Of a DNA stretch of 64,000 bases, positions 53,461-62,820 are shown in pieces. A model generated the notes under the pieces. That model saw only the letters and a program-made list of their open reading frames with translations. It had not been told where the DNA came from and made no database searches. A program made the position numbers and the translations under genes. Source of the stretch: Cohaesibacter sp. (lineage in GTDB: Bacteria > Pseudomonadota > Alphaproteobacteria > Rhizobiales > Cohaesibacteraceae); contig JAOAQZ010000036.1 in NCBI GenBank assembly GCA_025210795.1, positions 1 to 64,000 on the forward strand, given 5' to 3'. Each line of letters opens with the position of its first letter. Positions within the stretch are counted from its first letter, which is position 1.

Positions 53461-56400
53461 TCTGGCTGCCCTTCATCGCATTGGCAATGGCATTGGCGAT
53501 GTCCTGATCAATGCCGGACATATCAGGCATAGCAAACGGCAAGTCGCTATCATCCGCGGGTTTTTCCTTGGCAGGAACTGCCTTGCCTTTTGAAGGCGAC
53601 GGAGCAGCGGAAGGCTGGCTGGGCTGTTGCGACTGGTTGCCAGCGGGCACTGCAGGCTTTGCTGGGCCTGAGACTGGCTGAGTTTGCACAGGAGCCTGAG
53701 GCGCTGCTGGGGCCTGAGGCTGCTGACCTTGTGGAGCAGGACGGGCCGGTGCCGGAGGCTGGGCCGGAGCTTGGGACGGAACTTGAGGCTGGGGTTGAAC
53801 TGCGGGCTGTACCGGACGCGCCTGTACTGCCGGAGCGGCTTGCGGTGCTTGCCCTGCTGCGTGAGGCGGCACTATTTTGCCGTCATGCTGCTGTTGTGGC
53901 ACTGGATGACCGGAATGCGGCTGCATCGGCTGCTGCGGGCGCGGAGCCTGCTGAGATGGTTGTTGCTGCTGCATATGAGGCGGGCGTCCCTTGGCCTGAG
54001 CTTGAGCTTGCGCTTGGGCATAAGCTTGAGGTTGCGGATGGCCTTGAGGCTGTGGCTGATTCGGTGCCTGTGGCGGCACAGTGCCACGAGCTGGCATTTG
54101 GCTTTGCGTTGGCACTTGGCCTGGCGTAGCTTGCTGGGCGGTCGGGACAGGCTGCCCCTGCTGCGCCGGTCGCTGCAGGCGTGCCTCTTGCGGCAAAGCT
54201 GGTGGCTGCTGAGGTGCTTGTGGTGCAGCCTCTTTGCCTTTGCCCATTTTGCTCACCTCGGCCACTTTATCTGTGGCATCTTTTAGATTGGTTGCCGATT
54301 GCTTGGCAGCAGATACGGCAACATTGGCGGCATTGCCAGCCGCTTCAACCGCAGATTTAAGGAAGCCGGGCTTTTTGAATTTACGCTCTTTTTTGCCTGT
54401 CTTTGTCTTGGCACCAGTGTCAGAGCCAGTGCCAGATTCAGAAGCGGATTTCGGCATCTCTGCCGGTATAGGTTTCTTCTCCTCAGGCTTTGCCGGTGCA
54501 GGTGTTTTCTCGCTGGCCGCTTTTTCGCCAGAGGAGGCCTGCTGATTGCTTACAGCCTCGGTCGCGGCCTTGGTGATGGCACTCTCAAGGGCAAGCTCCA
54601 TAGCCGCTTCATTTACAGCGCTTTCAAGTGCCTGCCCCATGGCTGCATTGAGGGCTTCTTCATTTATCTTTGCTTGCGGCGCAGCTTCTGGCTTGGCGTC
54701 TGCCTGCTTTGGTGCATCCGGCTTCGTACTATCTGTCTTGGCTGGCTCTTGCTTTTTGCGATCAGCACCAGAGGCAGCAACTTCTGCCTTTTCAGCAGGC
54801 ATTGCCGCTTTATCGCCCTCGCCCTTATCAGTCGGCGCAGGCTTTTGCGCTGACTTTTCAGCAGGTTTTTCAGCAGGTAGAGGCTGCGCTGCAACTTTAC
54901 GGGCATGGGCCTGAGCGCGTTCCAGCTCAGCGGCTTCTGCTGCCCGTTTTGCCTCTTGCTCGCGCTGTTTTTCTGCAGCAAGGCGCGCCGCTGTTGCCCG
55001 CTCATCCGCCACACGCTTGGCTTCGGCTGATGCTTGCGCCGCCTTATGCTGTTCTTGCTGGATTTGCAGCATCTGGTCTGCATCACTTGCCAGCAAAGGC
55101 TTGCCGAAGAGGAAGCCTTGGGCCAGCGGGCAGCCCATATCCATCAATTGTTCAACAGACTCTTCCGTCTCGACCCCTTCAGCAACCAGATTAAGGTCCA
55201 GATCATGGGCCAATTGCACGATGGAGCCAAGGATCACATTGGTCACACCAGACATTTGCCCGATGAAACTCTTGTCAATTTTCAGCGTATCAAACGGGAA
55301 ATGCTGGAGGTAAGACAGCGAAGAATAGCCGGTGCCAAAATCATCCAGCGACAAGCCTGCACCCATATTGCGCAACTTGTCGAGCACCTGCGAGGCATAT
55401 TCCGGATTTTCCATCACAAGGCTCTCGGTCAGTTCCAGCTTGAGCGTGCCGCGCGTTACATTGGAGCGCGAGAGAACCATTTTGACATCATTGATCAGAT
55501 CATGGCGCAGCAATTGCTGGGATGAGACATTGACGCTCATAAAGAGCTGCTCCATGCCTTCATATTTTTGCTGCCATGCGGACAATTGGTGCGCTGCCTG
55601 TTCCATGATGGTGATGCCAAGGGGAACGATCAGGCCAGTGCGCTCGGCCGCCGGAATGAAATCTGCCGGAGGCACATTGCCGCGCTGGGCATGGTTCCAG
55701 CGGGCCAGCGCCTCAAAGCCCTTGATCTGTCGATCATGCAGGCTGACGATCGGCTGGAACACCACGTCAATTTCATTCTTTTCAAGCGCTGCCACCAGAT
55801 CCTTGTCCAGCGGGCCGCGGCTGCGCCCCTGCTGGCGCAGGGAGGGGCGGAATGGTTCGATCCGGTCTCCGCCCAACCGTTTGGCATGATAGAGCGCCAA
55901 CTCGGAATCATAGATCACTTCCCCGGCTTGCATGTGAATTTGGGGATCATAGATCGAGATGCCAATGGAGGTTTTCAGCGTCAATTCCTTATCGCCAAAG
56001 ACGATCGGGTCACGCAATTGCTTGCGCACATTATCGGCAAAGACGGCAATGCGTTCTGGCTCCTGCTCTGACAGCAGGATGATGGCAAACTGGTCGCCAT
56101 AGAAACGCGCAATGGAATCCTGCGCTTTGAGGATACGATTAAGGCGGCGGGCTACTGTCAGCAGAATGGAATCACCAATGGAGAGACCATAATTGTCATT
56201 GATGGCGCGGAAGTCATCGATATCAACCAGAATGACAGCCGGTTTGGCCACGCCTTCCACCTTGGTGCGGGTCATGGCCATGTCCAGCCGGTCCTGCAGC
56301 AATTCGCGGTTGGCAAGGCCGGTTAGATTGTCATGCACCGCATCGTGGAGCATACGCTCTTCTGCTGTGCGCTGGTCGGTAATATCAAGCAGGGTGCCCA

Positions 56401-57994
56401 CGCAGCGCACCACTTCGCCATCGGTTCCCACCACGGGGCGGATCCGCAATTTGAACCAGCGATAATGCCCATCGTCAGCCCGCAGACGGAAATCCTGATT
56501 GACACGCCCGCGCCGCTGGTCAATGACAGCGTCCAGCATCGAGGTGAAGCGATCCCGGTCTTGCGGGTGGAGAATTTCCAGCCAGTCGCGGGCGTGACCA
56601 TCAAGGGCACCGCGTTTGAGGCCCAGCAGTTTTTCGGCTTCGCCCGACGTATGAATATGATCGCGCGGAATATCCCAATCCCAGACCATGTCGCCTGAGC
56701 CGACAATCGCCAGCGCCCGGCGCTCGCTATCGGAGACAATGCCTTGGGCCAGAATGCCGCCAGAGAAGGCATGCTGCATGATGGTAAAGCTGAACAGCAG
56801 CACCAAGAGCACCAGACCGCCAGACAAAGCGGGCTGGACAAGATCGTTGGTCAGAATACCAAGAACCGCGGCACCAGAGGCCAGAAGCCACAATAAAAGC
56901 AGGATCCATGTGGGGATCAGCATGATGGCGCGGTCAAAGCCGGTGAAGGCCAGATAGAGGATCACAGCAAAGCCGGAACAGGCGGTTACCACCATGGACA
57001 GGCGGGCAATCCCTGCCCCAAGCGAGGGGTCAAACAATGCAAGCCCCAGCACCACGATCAGGAAGATCAACCAGATGGAGGAAATGTGCAAATAGCGCAC
57101 ATGCCAGCGATGCAGGGTGAGATAGGTAAAGAGCAGAATCAGGATGGAAGCGGAAAAGACCACTTCGGCAGCAGCGCGCCATGCGGGTTCGGACGCAGTT
57201 GAGATATCGAACAGATATCCCATAAAGCCAAAATCGATGGCCAGATAGGCAAGCACGGACCAAGCCAGCAGGGCCGCTGCGGGGAACATGGCCGCGCCCT
57301 TGACCACAAACAGGATGACCAGAAACAGCGCCAGAAGGCCGGAAATACCCAGCACAATCCCGCGGAAGAATGTGTAGCTGTTGACGTAATTCTTATAGGC
57401 TTCCGGCTCCCACAAAGTAAGGCCCGGCAGCTTTCGATGACTTTTCTCCAGAACGAAGGTCACCACATTGCCCGGATCAAGCGTTACGCGGAAGACATCG
57501 GCCTCGGCATCGCGGATACGCTCGGGGGCAAAGCCCTGGGAGGTGGAGATAGAGGCCACGCGCTGGGCCCCAAGATCGGGCTTGAGCAGGCCGGATCCTG
57601 ACATGCGGAAATGAGGCACCACCAGATAGCGATCGACCTGCTGGTCTGTCTTGTTGGCAAGGGCAAAAACCACCCATCCGGGGATCGCCCCTGATTGGCG
57701 GGCGCGCACTTCAATTCGCCGCACAATACCATCGGGACCGGGTGCGGTAGAGACCTGAAGGCGATCCCCATCGCCCTCATAATCTTCCGCAACGGCGCTC
57801 AGATCGAGAACTTCGACATTTGCCTTAACATCAATCGCCTCCAGAGCGGAGGCAAATGAAACCATAACCAAGCTGAACAGCAAGGCAAGGAGAGCGGATG
57901 TCAGGACAGAAACGCGAATCACAAATGGCCCCTTTTTGGTACTAAACACCATATTGGCAGAGTGCATCATAGTTAAAATTTTGGTAACCGTCAC
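53447..57994 (-). CDS. Large membrane PAS-GGDEF-EAL protein with long disordered tail
   Basis: 1515 residues. Order: signal or anchor helix (about 27-50); periplasmic sensor (about 52-205); seven membrane helices (about 210-410), the 7TMR-DISM plan; PAS (about 425-540); GGDEF-like domain (545-705), whose motif reads YGDQF (632-636) and is probably inactive; EAL domain (725-970) with EALAR, LELTES, DDFGTGYSS, KIDKSF and AEGVETEE all intact, so c-di-GMP hydrolysis is likely. Residues about 975-1040 are a charged coiled coil; 1040-1515 are Ala/Lys/Glu- then Gln/Pro-rich low complexity with AQAQAQAQAKG and a DLPFAMPDMSG C-terminal motif. The start is uncertain (GTG 57994, ATGs at 57970 and 57952). 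Confidence 0.88.
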   Translation of the reverse strand: MTVTKILTMMHSANMVFSTKKGPFVIRVSVLTSALLALLFSLVMVSFASALEAIDVKANVEVLDLSAVAEDYEGDGDRLQVSTAPGPDGIVRRIEVRARQSGAIPGWVVFALANKTDQQVDRYLVVPHFRMSGSGLLKPDLGAQRVASISTSQGFAPERIRDAEADVFRVTLDPGNVVTFVLEKSHRKLPGLTLWEPEAYKNYVNSYTFFRGIVLGISGLLALFLVILFVVKGAAMFPAAALLAWSVLAYLAIDFGFMGYLFDISTASEPAWRAAAEVVFSASILILLFTYLTLHRWHVRYLHISSIWLIFLIVVLGLALFDPSLGAGIARLSMVVTACSGFAVILYLAFTGFDRAIMLIPTWILLLLWLLASGAAVLGILTNDLVQPALSGGLVLLVLLFSFTIMQHAFSGGILAQGIVSDSERRALAIVGSGDMVWDWDIPRDHIHTSGEAEKLLGLKRGALDGHARDWLEILHPQDRDRFTSMLDAVIDQRRGRVNQDFRLRADDGHYRWFKLRIRPVVGTDGEVVRCVGTLLDITDQRTAEERMLHDAVHDNLTGLANRELLQDRLDMAMTRTKVEGVAKPAVILVDIDDFRAINDNYGLSIGDSILLTVARRLNRILKAQDSIARFYGDQFAIILLSEQEPERIAVFADNVRKQLRDPIVFGDKELTLKTSIGISIYDPQIHMQAGEVIYDSELALYHAKRLGGDRIEPFRPSLRQQGRSRGPLDKDLVAALEKNEIDVVFQPIVSLHDRQIKGFEALARWNHAQRGNVPPADFIPAAERTGLIVPLGITIMEQAAHQLSAWQQKYEGMEQLFMSVNVSSQQLLRHDLINDVKMVLSRSNVTRGTLKLELTESLVMENPEYASQVLDKLRNMGAGLSLDDFGTGYSSLSYLQHFPFDTLKIDKSFIGQMSGVTNVILGSIVQLAHDLDLNLVAEGVETEESVEQLMDMGCPLAQGFLFGKPLLASDADQMLQIQQEQHKAAQASAEAKRVADERATAARLAAEKQREQEAKRAAEAAELERAQAHARKVAAQPLPAEKPAEKSAQKPAPTDKGEGDKAAMPAEKAEVAASGADRKKQEPAKTDSTKPDAPKQADAKPEAAPQAKINEEALNAAMGQALESAVNEAAMELALESAITKAATEAVSNQQASSGEKAASEKTPAPAKPEEKKPIPAEMPKSASESGTGSDTGAKTKTGKKERKFKKPGFLKSAVEAAGNAANVAVSAAKQSATNLKDATDKVAEVSKMGKGKEAAPQAPQQPPALPQEARLQRPAQQGQPVPTAQQATPGQVPTQSQMPARGTVPPQAPNQPQPQGHPQPQAYAQAQAQAQAKGRPPHMQQQQPSQQAPRPQQPMQPHSGHPVPQQQHDGKIVPPHAAGQAPQAAPAVQARPVQPAVQPQPQVPSQAPAQPPAPARPAPQGQQPQAPAAPQAPVQTQPVSGPAKPAVPAGNQSQQPSQPSAAPSPSKGKAVPAKEKPADDSDLPFAMPDMSGIDQDIANAIANAMKGSQKKKD

Positions 57995-58289
57995 ACAAGG
58001 TGAAATTGGCTAGAAAGCAATCTTTTCAAAGAAAAAACCCTCCAAGGGTGGCCCGGTCTGCCTTCTATCAATTCTCTATCCGATTTTAGTAGGGCTGCAA
58101 ACGCGGATTTAGGACGAAAACCAAGGCCCGATCACAACCTTGTGCCGATCTTTTGCATTGTGCCACAACGGCATGAGAAAAAGCCAAGAAAAGAGGCGAA
58201 AATGTGCCGCCCCTTGCCTTAATGTCGATAAATGCAGACTTCCTAAACTATAGTTTGGCTCATTTCGGTGGATTACAGCTCCTCCCGCC

Positions 58290-59147
58290 TTAACCTTGCG
58301 ACACACCGTCGCTCCAACGGCGGTGCGCTGCAGAAACGGCAGGGTCAATATCCTCTTTAAGGGCCGCAAACAGGATATGATCTTCCCACCGGCCATTGAT
58401 GCACAAATAGCGGCGGGCCAACCCTTCGCGCACAAAACCCAAATGCCCAAGCACAGCCATCGACGGTCCATTATGGGCCATACAGGCCGCCTCGATACGA
58501 TGAAGGTGGTGATGGGTGAACAAATGAGGCAGCAACAAAAGCAAAGCCTCGCTCATATAACCCTTACCGGCAAAGGGCGCGCCCATCCAATAGCCGATTG
58601 ACGCCGTTTGGCAAATGCCGCGGCGGATATTGGAGACATTGACCCCGCCGAGCAATTCCCCGCTATGGCGCGCAAACAGGAAAAAGGGCAAGGAGCGCCC
58701 ATCCCGACTGTCCTTGCGATATTGGGTCAGGCGGCGCTGATAACCCTTGACAGTCAAGTCATCTGACGGCCAGATCGGCTCCCAAGGGCGCAAAAAATCA
58801 GCACTTTTTCGCCGCAGCGAGGACCATTGATCATAGTCGCGTTTGGTTGGCGGGCGAAGAAAAACCCGAGGACCATGCAAAGGCTGTTCTTTGTCAAAAG
58901 GAGGCTGCGGCGCTTCTTCCACCCCGGCCCCAAGATGGGGTGTGAATTTGGGCTTAAAGCTATTGGCAATACCGGCCTCTTGGCGCGCCTCTTCAAGGTT
59001 TTGCGGCAGGGAATGGCCCAAACGCGCCATTACTGAGGCGCCAAACAAAGCTTTTTTGCCGGTTCTCATCTCAAGATCAGAGGATGGGTCTGTTTTGCCC
59101 TCTCCTTGCGAGAAGGCGCGCAAGCGGGAGACAAATGCCGAAATCAC
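58290..59147 (-). CDS. RimJ-like GNAT acetyltransferase
   Basis: 285 residues. The GNAT domain covers about residues 95-270 (VFLRPPTKRDYDQWSSLRR, GYWMGAPFAGKGYMSEAL, EAACMAHNGPSMAVLGHLGF), in the RimJ/RimL group that acetylates protein N-termini. The first 90 residues are unlike RimJ and may be partly non-coding; the start could lie further in. Downstream of the M16 peptidase on the same strand, an arrangement with thrC common in Rhizobiales. Confidence 0.82.
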   Translation of the reverse strand: MISAFVSRLRAFSQGEGKTDPSSDLEMRTGKKALFGASVMARLGHSLPQNLEEARQEAGIANSFKPKFTPHLGAGVEEAPQPPFDKEQPLHGPRVFLRPPTKRDYDQWSSLRRKSADFLRPWEPIWPSDDLTVKGYQRRLTQYRKDSRDGRSLPFFLFARHSGELLGGVNVSNIRRGICQTASIGYWMGAPFAGKGYMSEALLLLLPHLFTHHHLHRIEAACMAHNGPSMAVLGHLGFVREGLARRYLCINGRWEDHILFAALKEDIDPAVSAAHRRWSDGVSQG

Positions 59148-59270
59148 CTAAGCTCCCTCCTGCTTTTCCTTAGCCTATTTTCCTGCAAGGAATCATCGCC
59201 ATTGCAAAATCTATCCCTTACAAAGCCAAGACTAGACGCAGAAATGGCCGGGATCAATCAACAACCGGCT

Positions 59271-60548
59271 TTAAGAAGGTTTTGGCGCACCAAGACGGGT
59301 CGCAACCTCATCAAGTGGCATCAGATTTTTCACCGGCCCGACAGAGGCCATGGACGGGACGGACTGGGTGAATAATTCCCCCGCCATGCGACGCACATCC
59401 TCTACTGAAATAGCCTCAATCGTTGCGACCAGTTCTTTGGTGCTTAGCGGACGACCAAAGAGCAGTTTCTGGCGTGCAATCTGGCTAGCACGGGCGGACG
59501 GACTTTCCATCGACATCAGCAAACCGGCCTTGATTTGCGCGCGCGAGCGGTTGAGTTCTTCCAGCGTCAAATCATCGGCAGAGCGCATCAATTCGCCCAA
59601 GATAACGGGCATCAATTCTTCCAGATCTTCCGCCCCCGTTGCGGCATGAATGCCAAACAGGCCAGAATCGGCAAAACCCCAATGGAAGGCATAGACTGAA
59701 TAGCAAAGGCCCCGCTTTTCGCGCACTTCCTGAAACAGGCGCGACGACATGCCCCCACCCAGAAGCGATGCGAGGATCTGGGCGATATAAAAATCATCAC
59801 ATTTATAGCTTTTGCCCTCAAACCCGAGAACCACTTGCGCTTCCATCAAATCGGCTTGCACATCGCGGCTTTCACCGCCGGCATATACCGCCCTTTGGGG
59901 CGCTTCGACCTCGGTATCGGAGAATTTGGAGAAGGCTTCCTGCCCCAGCGAGACAAGCTCGTCATGTTTGATACCGCCCGCGGCGCTGAGCACCATGGAG
60001 GGGCCATGATAATGGCCAGCCATATAGTCATGGATGGCTGCGGGGGTAAACGCCTTTACCTTTTGCGGCGTTCCCAAAATGGTGCGCCCCAATGGCTGAT
60101 CGGGGAAGGCCTGTTCCTGAATATGATCAAAGACCCGATCTTCGGGCATGTCGTGCGCGGCCCCGATTTCCTGCAAAATCACATGCTGCTCGCGGCGCAA
60201 TTCATCCCCGTCAAACACACTTTCGGTTAGAATATCGCCAAGGATATCAACGGCAAGAGGCAGATCTTCTTGCAAGATGCGGGCATAATAGGCGGTATTT
60301 TCCAGCCCCGTTGAGGCATTGACCTCGCCGCCTACCGCTTCGATCTGCTCCACGATATCACGCGCCGAACGCGACTTGGTGCCTTTAAAAGCCATATGCT
60401 CAAGCATATGAGAGATGCCATGCTGGTCTTGTGTTTCCGACCGGGACCCCGCCCCCACCCAAACGCCGACGGCGGCGCTTTTAAGATGCTGCATTTCTTC
60501 TGAAATAACCGTCAGGCCATTGTCGAGGGTGGTCATTTGAACTGGCAA
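59271..60548 (-). CDS. M16-family zinc peptidase (processing-peptidase-like)
   Basis: 425 residues. The inverted zinc motif HMLEH (in ISHMLEHMAFKGT) and the later Glu are intact. TTG start at 60548 is supported by GGAGG 8 bases upstream. Bacterial relatives of the mitochondrial processing peptidase beta subunit cleave peptides in the periplasm or cytosol. No signal peptide is seen. Between thrC and the RimJ-like gene. Confidence 0.93.
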   Translation of the reverse strand: MPVQMTTLDNGLTVISEEMQHLKSAAVGVWVGAGSRSETQDQHGISHMLEHMAFKGTKSRSARDIVEQIEAVGGEVNASTGLENTAYYARILQEDLPLAVDILGDILTESVFDGDELRREQHVILQEIGAAHDMPEDRVFDHIQEQAFPDQPLGRTILGTPQKVKAFTPAAIHDYMAGHYHGPSMVLSAAGGIKHDELVSLGQEAFSKFSDTEVEAPQRAVYAGGESRDVQADLMEAQVVLGFEGKSYKCDDFYIAQILASLLGGGMSSRLFQEVREKRGLCYSVYAFHWGFADSGLFGIHAATGAEDLEELMPVILGELMRSADDLTLEELNRSRAQIKAGLLMSMESPSARASQIARQKLLFGRPLSTKELVATIEAISVEDVRRMAGELFTQSVPSMASVGPVKNLMPLDEVATRLGAPKPS

Positions 60549-60660
60549 GGCATGTGCCTCCTTGAAAGAGTGATTTGTTTTTGATGGCCGGATCTTTTCG
60601 CCCGGTTTAATCAGGTAGGATCTGTCCTTTTACTGCACTGCAAAAAAGCAGTTCAAAGAC

Positions 60661-60697
60661 AAAGACCGCAGGCCAGTCACCAGCCTGCGGTCTTTTG
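60661..60697. terminator. Hairpin terminator after thrC
   Basis: Perfect 13-bp stem (60661-60673 with 60683-60695), followed by TT on both strands; it lies just after the thrC stop on the - strand. Confidence 0.8.
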
Positions 60698-60704
60698 TTG
60701 TGTG

Positions 60705-62141
60705 TTATGCGCCTGAGCGGGCTGCCCTTGCATGCTTGAGGATGAAGGCTTCAACCTCCTCAGAGCTATTATCGAGGATATCAAATTTCTCCTCACGCTC
60801 CATCAAATCACCCAGCCAGACAGGCAGATCGGGATAGTGGCCCGAGGCGTCTTCTACCGCTGCGGGGAATTTGGCCGGATGAGCCGTTGAGAGCACAATC
60901 ATGGGCGCATGGGAGTGGGAGCAATTGCAGCCACATCCAGATTGCTTGCGCGCAACATGCAGGCCAACCGCTGTGTGCGGATCCATCAGATAGCCTGATT
61001 TTTCAAAGACATCCTTGATGGCGGCGGCGGTATCGGCTTCTTGCGCCCTATCGGCTGAAAAGCCCTTGCGCAGGCGATCAAGCGGCTTTGCATCAATGGT
61101 GAAGGAGCCGGATTGCTTAAGCCCGCTCATCAGGCGATTGACCGCGTCTGCGTCCCGTCCATAAAGCTCGAACAACAGGCGCTCGAAATTGGAGGAGACC
61201 TGAATATCCATGCTGGGTGAGACAGATGGGGTAACGCCGGTTACCTCATAGCTGCCGCTTTCCATGGTGCGGGCCAGAATGTCGTTCTGGTTGGTGGCGA
61301 TCACCAGCTTGTCGATGGGCAGGCCCATTTGCTTGGCAACAAAGCCCGCAAAGATATCGCCAAAATTGCCGGTCGGCACGGTGAAGGAGACCTGACGATA
61401 AGGCGCGCCCAGTGCCAATGCAGCGGTGAAATAATAGACAACCTGCGCCATGATCCGGCCCCAGTTGATGCTATTCACCCCGGACAAGGCAACCGAGTTT
61501 TTAAACTCCTTATGGCCGAACATATCTTTGACGATAGCCTGACAATCATCAAAATGCCCTTTAAGGGCAATGCAATGCACATTGTCATCCAGCACCGATG
61601 TCATCTGGCGCTGCTGCACCGGAGAGACGCGCCCCTCAGGGAAGAGGATGAAGATATCGGTGTTGGAGCGACCGCGGAAGGCTTCAATCGCGGCACCACC
61701 GGTATCGCCCGAGGTTGCCCCGACAATGGTTGCGCGGGCATCGCGCTCGGCCAGCACAAAATCCATCATGCGGGCCAGCAATTGCATGGCCACATCTTTA
61801 AAGGCCAATGTGGGCCCATGAAACAATTCGAGGATAAATTCGTTCGCTCCGGTCTGCACCAAAGGCGCGACAGCTTCGTGACGGAAGCTGCCATAAGCTT
61901 CGTCAATCATGGCGCGGAACTGATCGTCAGGAATTTCGCCATTCACATATGGCTTCATCACGGCAAAGGCGATATCGGCATAGCTTTTGCCAGCAAGGGC
62001 TGCCATGTCTTCGTCGCTCAGGGTTGGCCATTCCTTGGGAACATAGAGGCCACCATCGCTTGCAAGCCCTGCCAGAATTGCATCACAGAAGCCGAGTTCG
62101 GGCGCTTCCCCCCGCGTGCTTACATATTTCACGCCAATCAC
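60705..62141 (-). CDS. thrC: Threonine synthase with Cys/His-rich insertion
   Basis: A PLP enzyme converting O-phosphohomoserine to threonine. 478 residues from GTG 62141; GTG 62132 (giving the usual MKYVSTRG start) is equally likely. PLP-binding Lys115 in TLAFKDVAMQ, and VGATSGDTGGAAIEAF, are intact. Before the conserved STAHPAKFP block (near residue 418) stands SGCGCNCSHSHAPM: C403, C405, C407, H409, H411. I do not recall this in other threonine synthases. It may bind a metal. First of a thrC / M16 / RimJ-like run. Confidence 0.94.
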   Translation of the reverse strand: MIGVKYVSTRGEAPELGFCDAILAGLASDGGLYVPKEWPTLSDEDMAALAGKSYADIAFAVMKPYVNGEIPDDQFRAMIDEAYGSFRHEAVAPLVQTGANEFILELFHGPTLAFKDVAMQLLARMMDFVLAERDARATIVGATSGDTGGAAIEAFRGRSNTDIFILFPEGRVSPVQQRQMTSVLDDNVHCIALKGHFDDCQAIVKDMFGHKEFKNSVALSGVNSINWGRIMAQVVYYFTAALALGAPYRQVSFTVPTGNFGDIFAGFVAKQMGLPIDKLVIATNQNDILARTMESGSYEVTGVTPSVSPSMDIQVSSNFERLLFELYGRDADAVNRLMSGLKQSGSFTIDAKPLDRLRKGFSADRAQEADTAAAIKDVFEKSGYLMDPHTAVGLHVARKQSGCGCNCSHSHAPMIVLSTAHPAKFPAAVEDASGHYPDLPVWLGDLMEREEKFDILDNSSEEVEAFILKHARAARSGA

Positions 62142-62478
62142 TGCCTCATTTGAAGATGCTGCCCCGTGCGCACATTGGGCACACTTACGGACCTTGCATC
62201 ACAGATCGTGATCTGGGCCTTTCGCTCAAAAAGCCCGCCAGATCTCTTTCGGCCTTCGCAAGGAAGGCCCCAAAAAAGCACCCAGTTTGCCAGATTGAAA
62301 AGCTGGATTTCCATCACGCGGCAAATGGGCAATTCGGGCGGCACCCTACCCTTTCAAAGGCATGCGGGCAAGAGCCGCAAGGGCTAAGGCAACAAAAAAG
62401 GCAGCATGGAGAACCATACTGCCTTTTTTGTTTCGCTATCTTGTAACAAGGCCCTTAAAGCAAAGGGCATCGCAAGCT
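62142..62478. other. Intergenic region with bidirectional terminator
   Basis: No gene was recognised. The terminator at 62394-62429 ends the ParD-like gene. Confidence 0.4.
62394..62429. terminator. Bidirectional terminator after the ParD-like gene
   Basis: A-run, 10-bp stem with one mismatch around an AGAA loop, then a T-run. Confidence 0.85.
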
Positions 62479-62820
62479 TTATTCAGCTGCGATTTGCGAG
62501 CGAAGCTGGCATTTTGTTGCCGGAATAACAGGTGCTTCAGAAGCAAGGCCGCTTCCTGCCAATGCCTGCAGGGCGTCTTGCACAGATCCTGTCACGCGAG
62601 CAGCTGCGTCAGGCTCAACCTGAAGCCCCATTTTTGCGTCAGTCTCTTTTAGCCGCACAATGGATTTTTGCTCGCGCAATCGCAATTCGTGTTCTTCCAA
62701 CATACGCAAACCGGCACGCATTACCTCTGAGGAGTTGTTAAACCGCCCAGCGGAGATTTGCTCTGCCACAAAGCGCTCGAAATATTCGCCAATTGCAATC
62801 GTTCTATTTGAAGACACCAC
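62479..62820 (-). CDS. ParD-like ribbon-helix-helix antitoxin, no visible toxin
   Basis: About 113 residues from GTG 62820 (an AGG-rich ribosome binding site 5 bases upstream); the frame is open to 62904. [21 protein letters not shown] and [18 protein letters not shown] are the ribbon-helix-helix and linker of ParD antitoxins. The C-terminus is longer than in typical ParD proteins (about 80-90 residues). No ParE-like frame lies next to it on either side. Confidence 0.78.
   Translation of the reverse strand: MVSSNRTIAIGEYFERFVAEQISAGRFNNSSEVMRAGLRMLEEHELRLREQKSIVRLKETDAKMGLQVEPDAAARVTGSVQDALQALAGSGLASEAPVIPATKCQLRSQIAAE

Noticed and set aside
53590..54853. Several + strand open frames within the low-complexity tail of the EAL gene
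   Set aside because: They arise from repetitive Gln/Pro/Ala codons on the opposite strand; no start signals or family resemblance.
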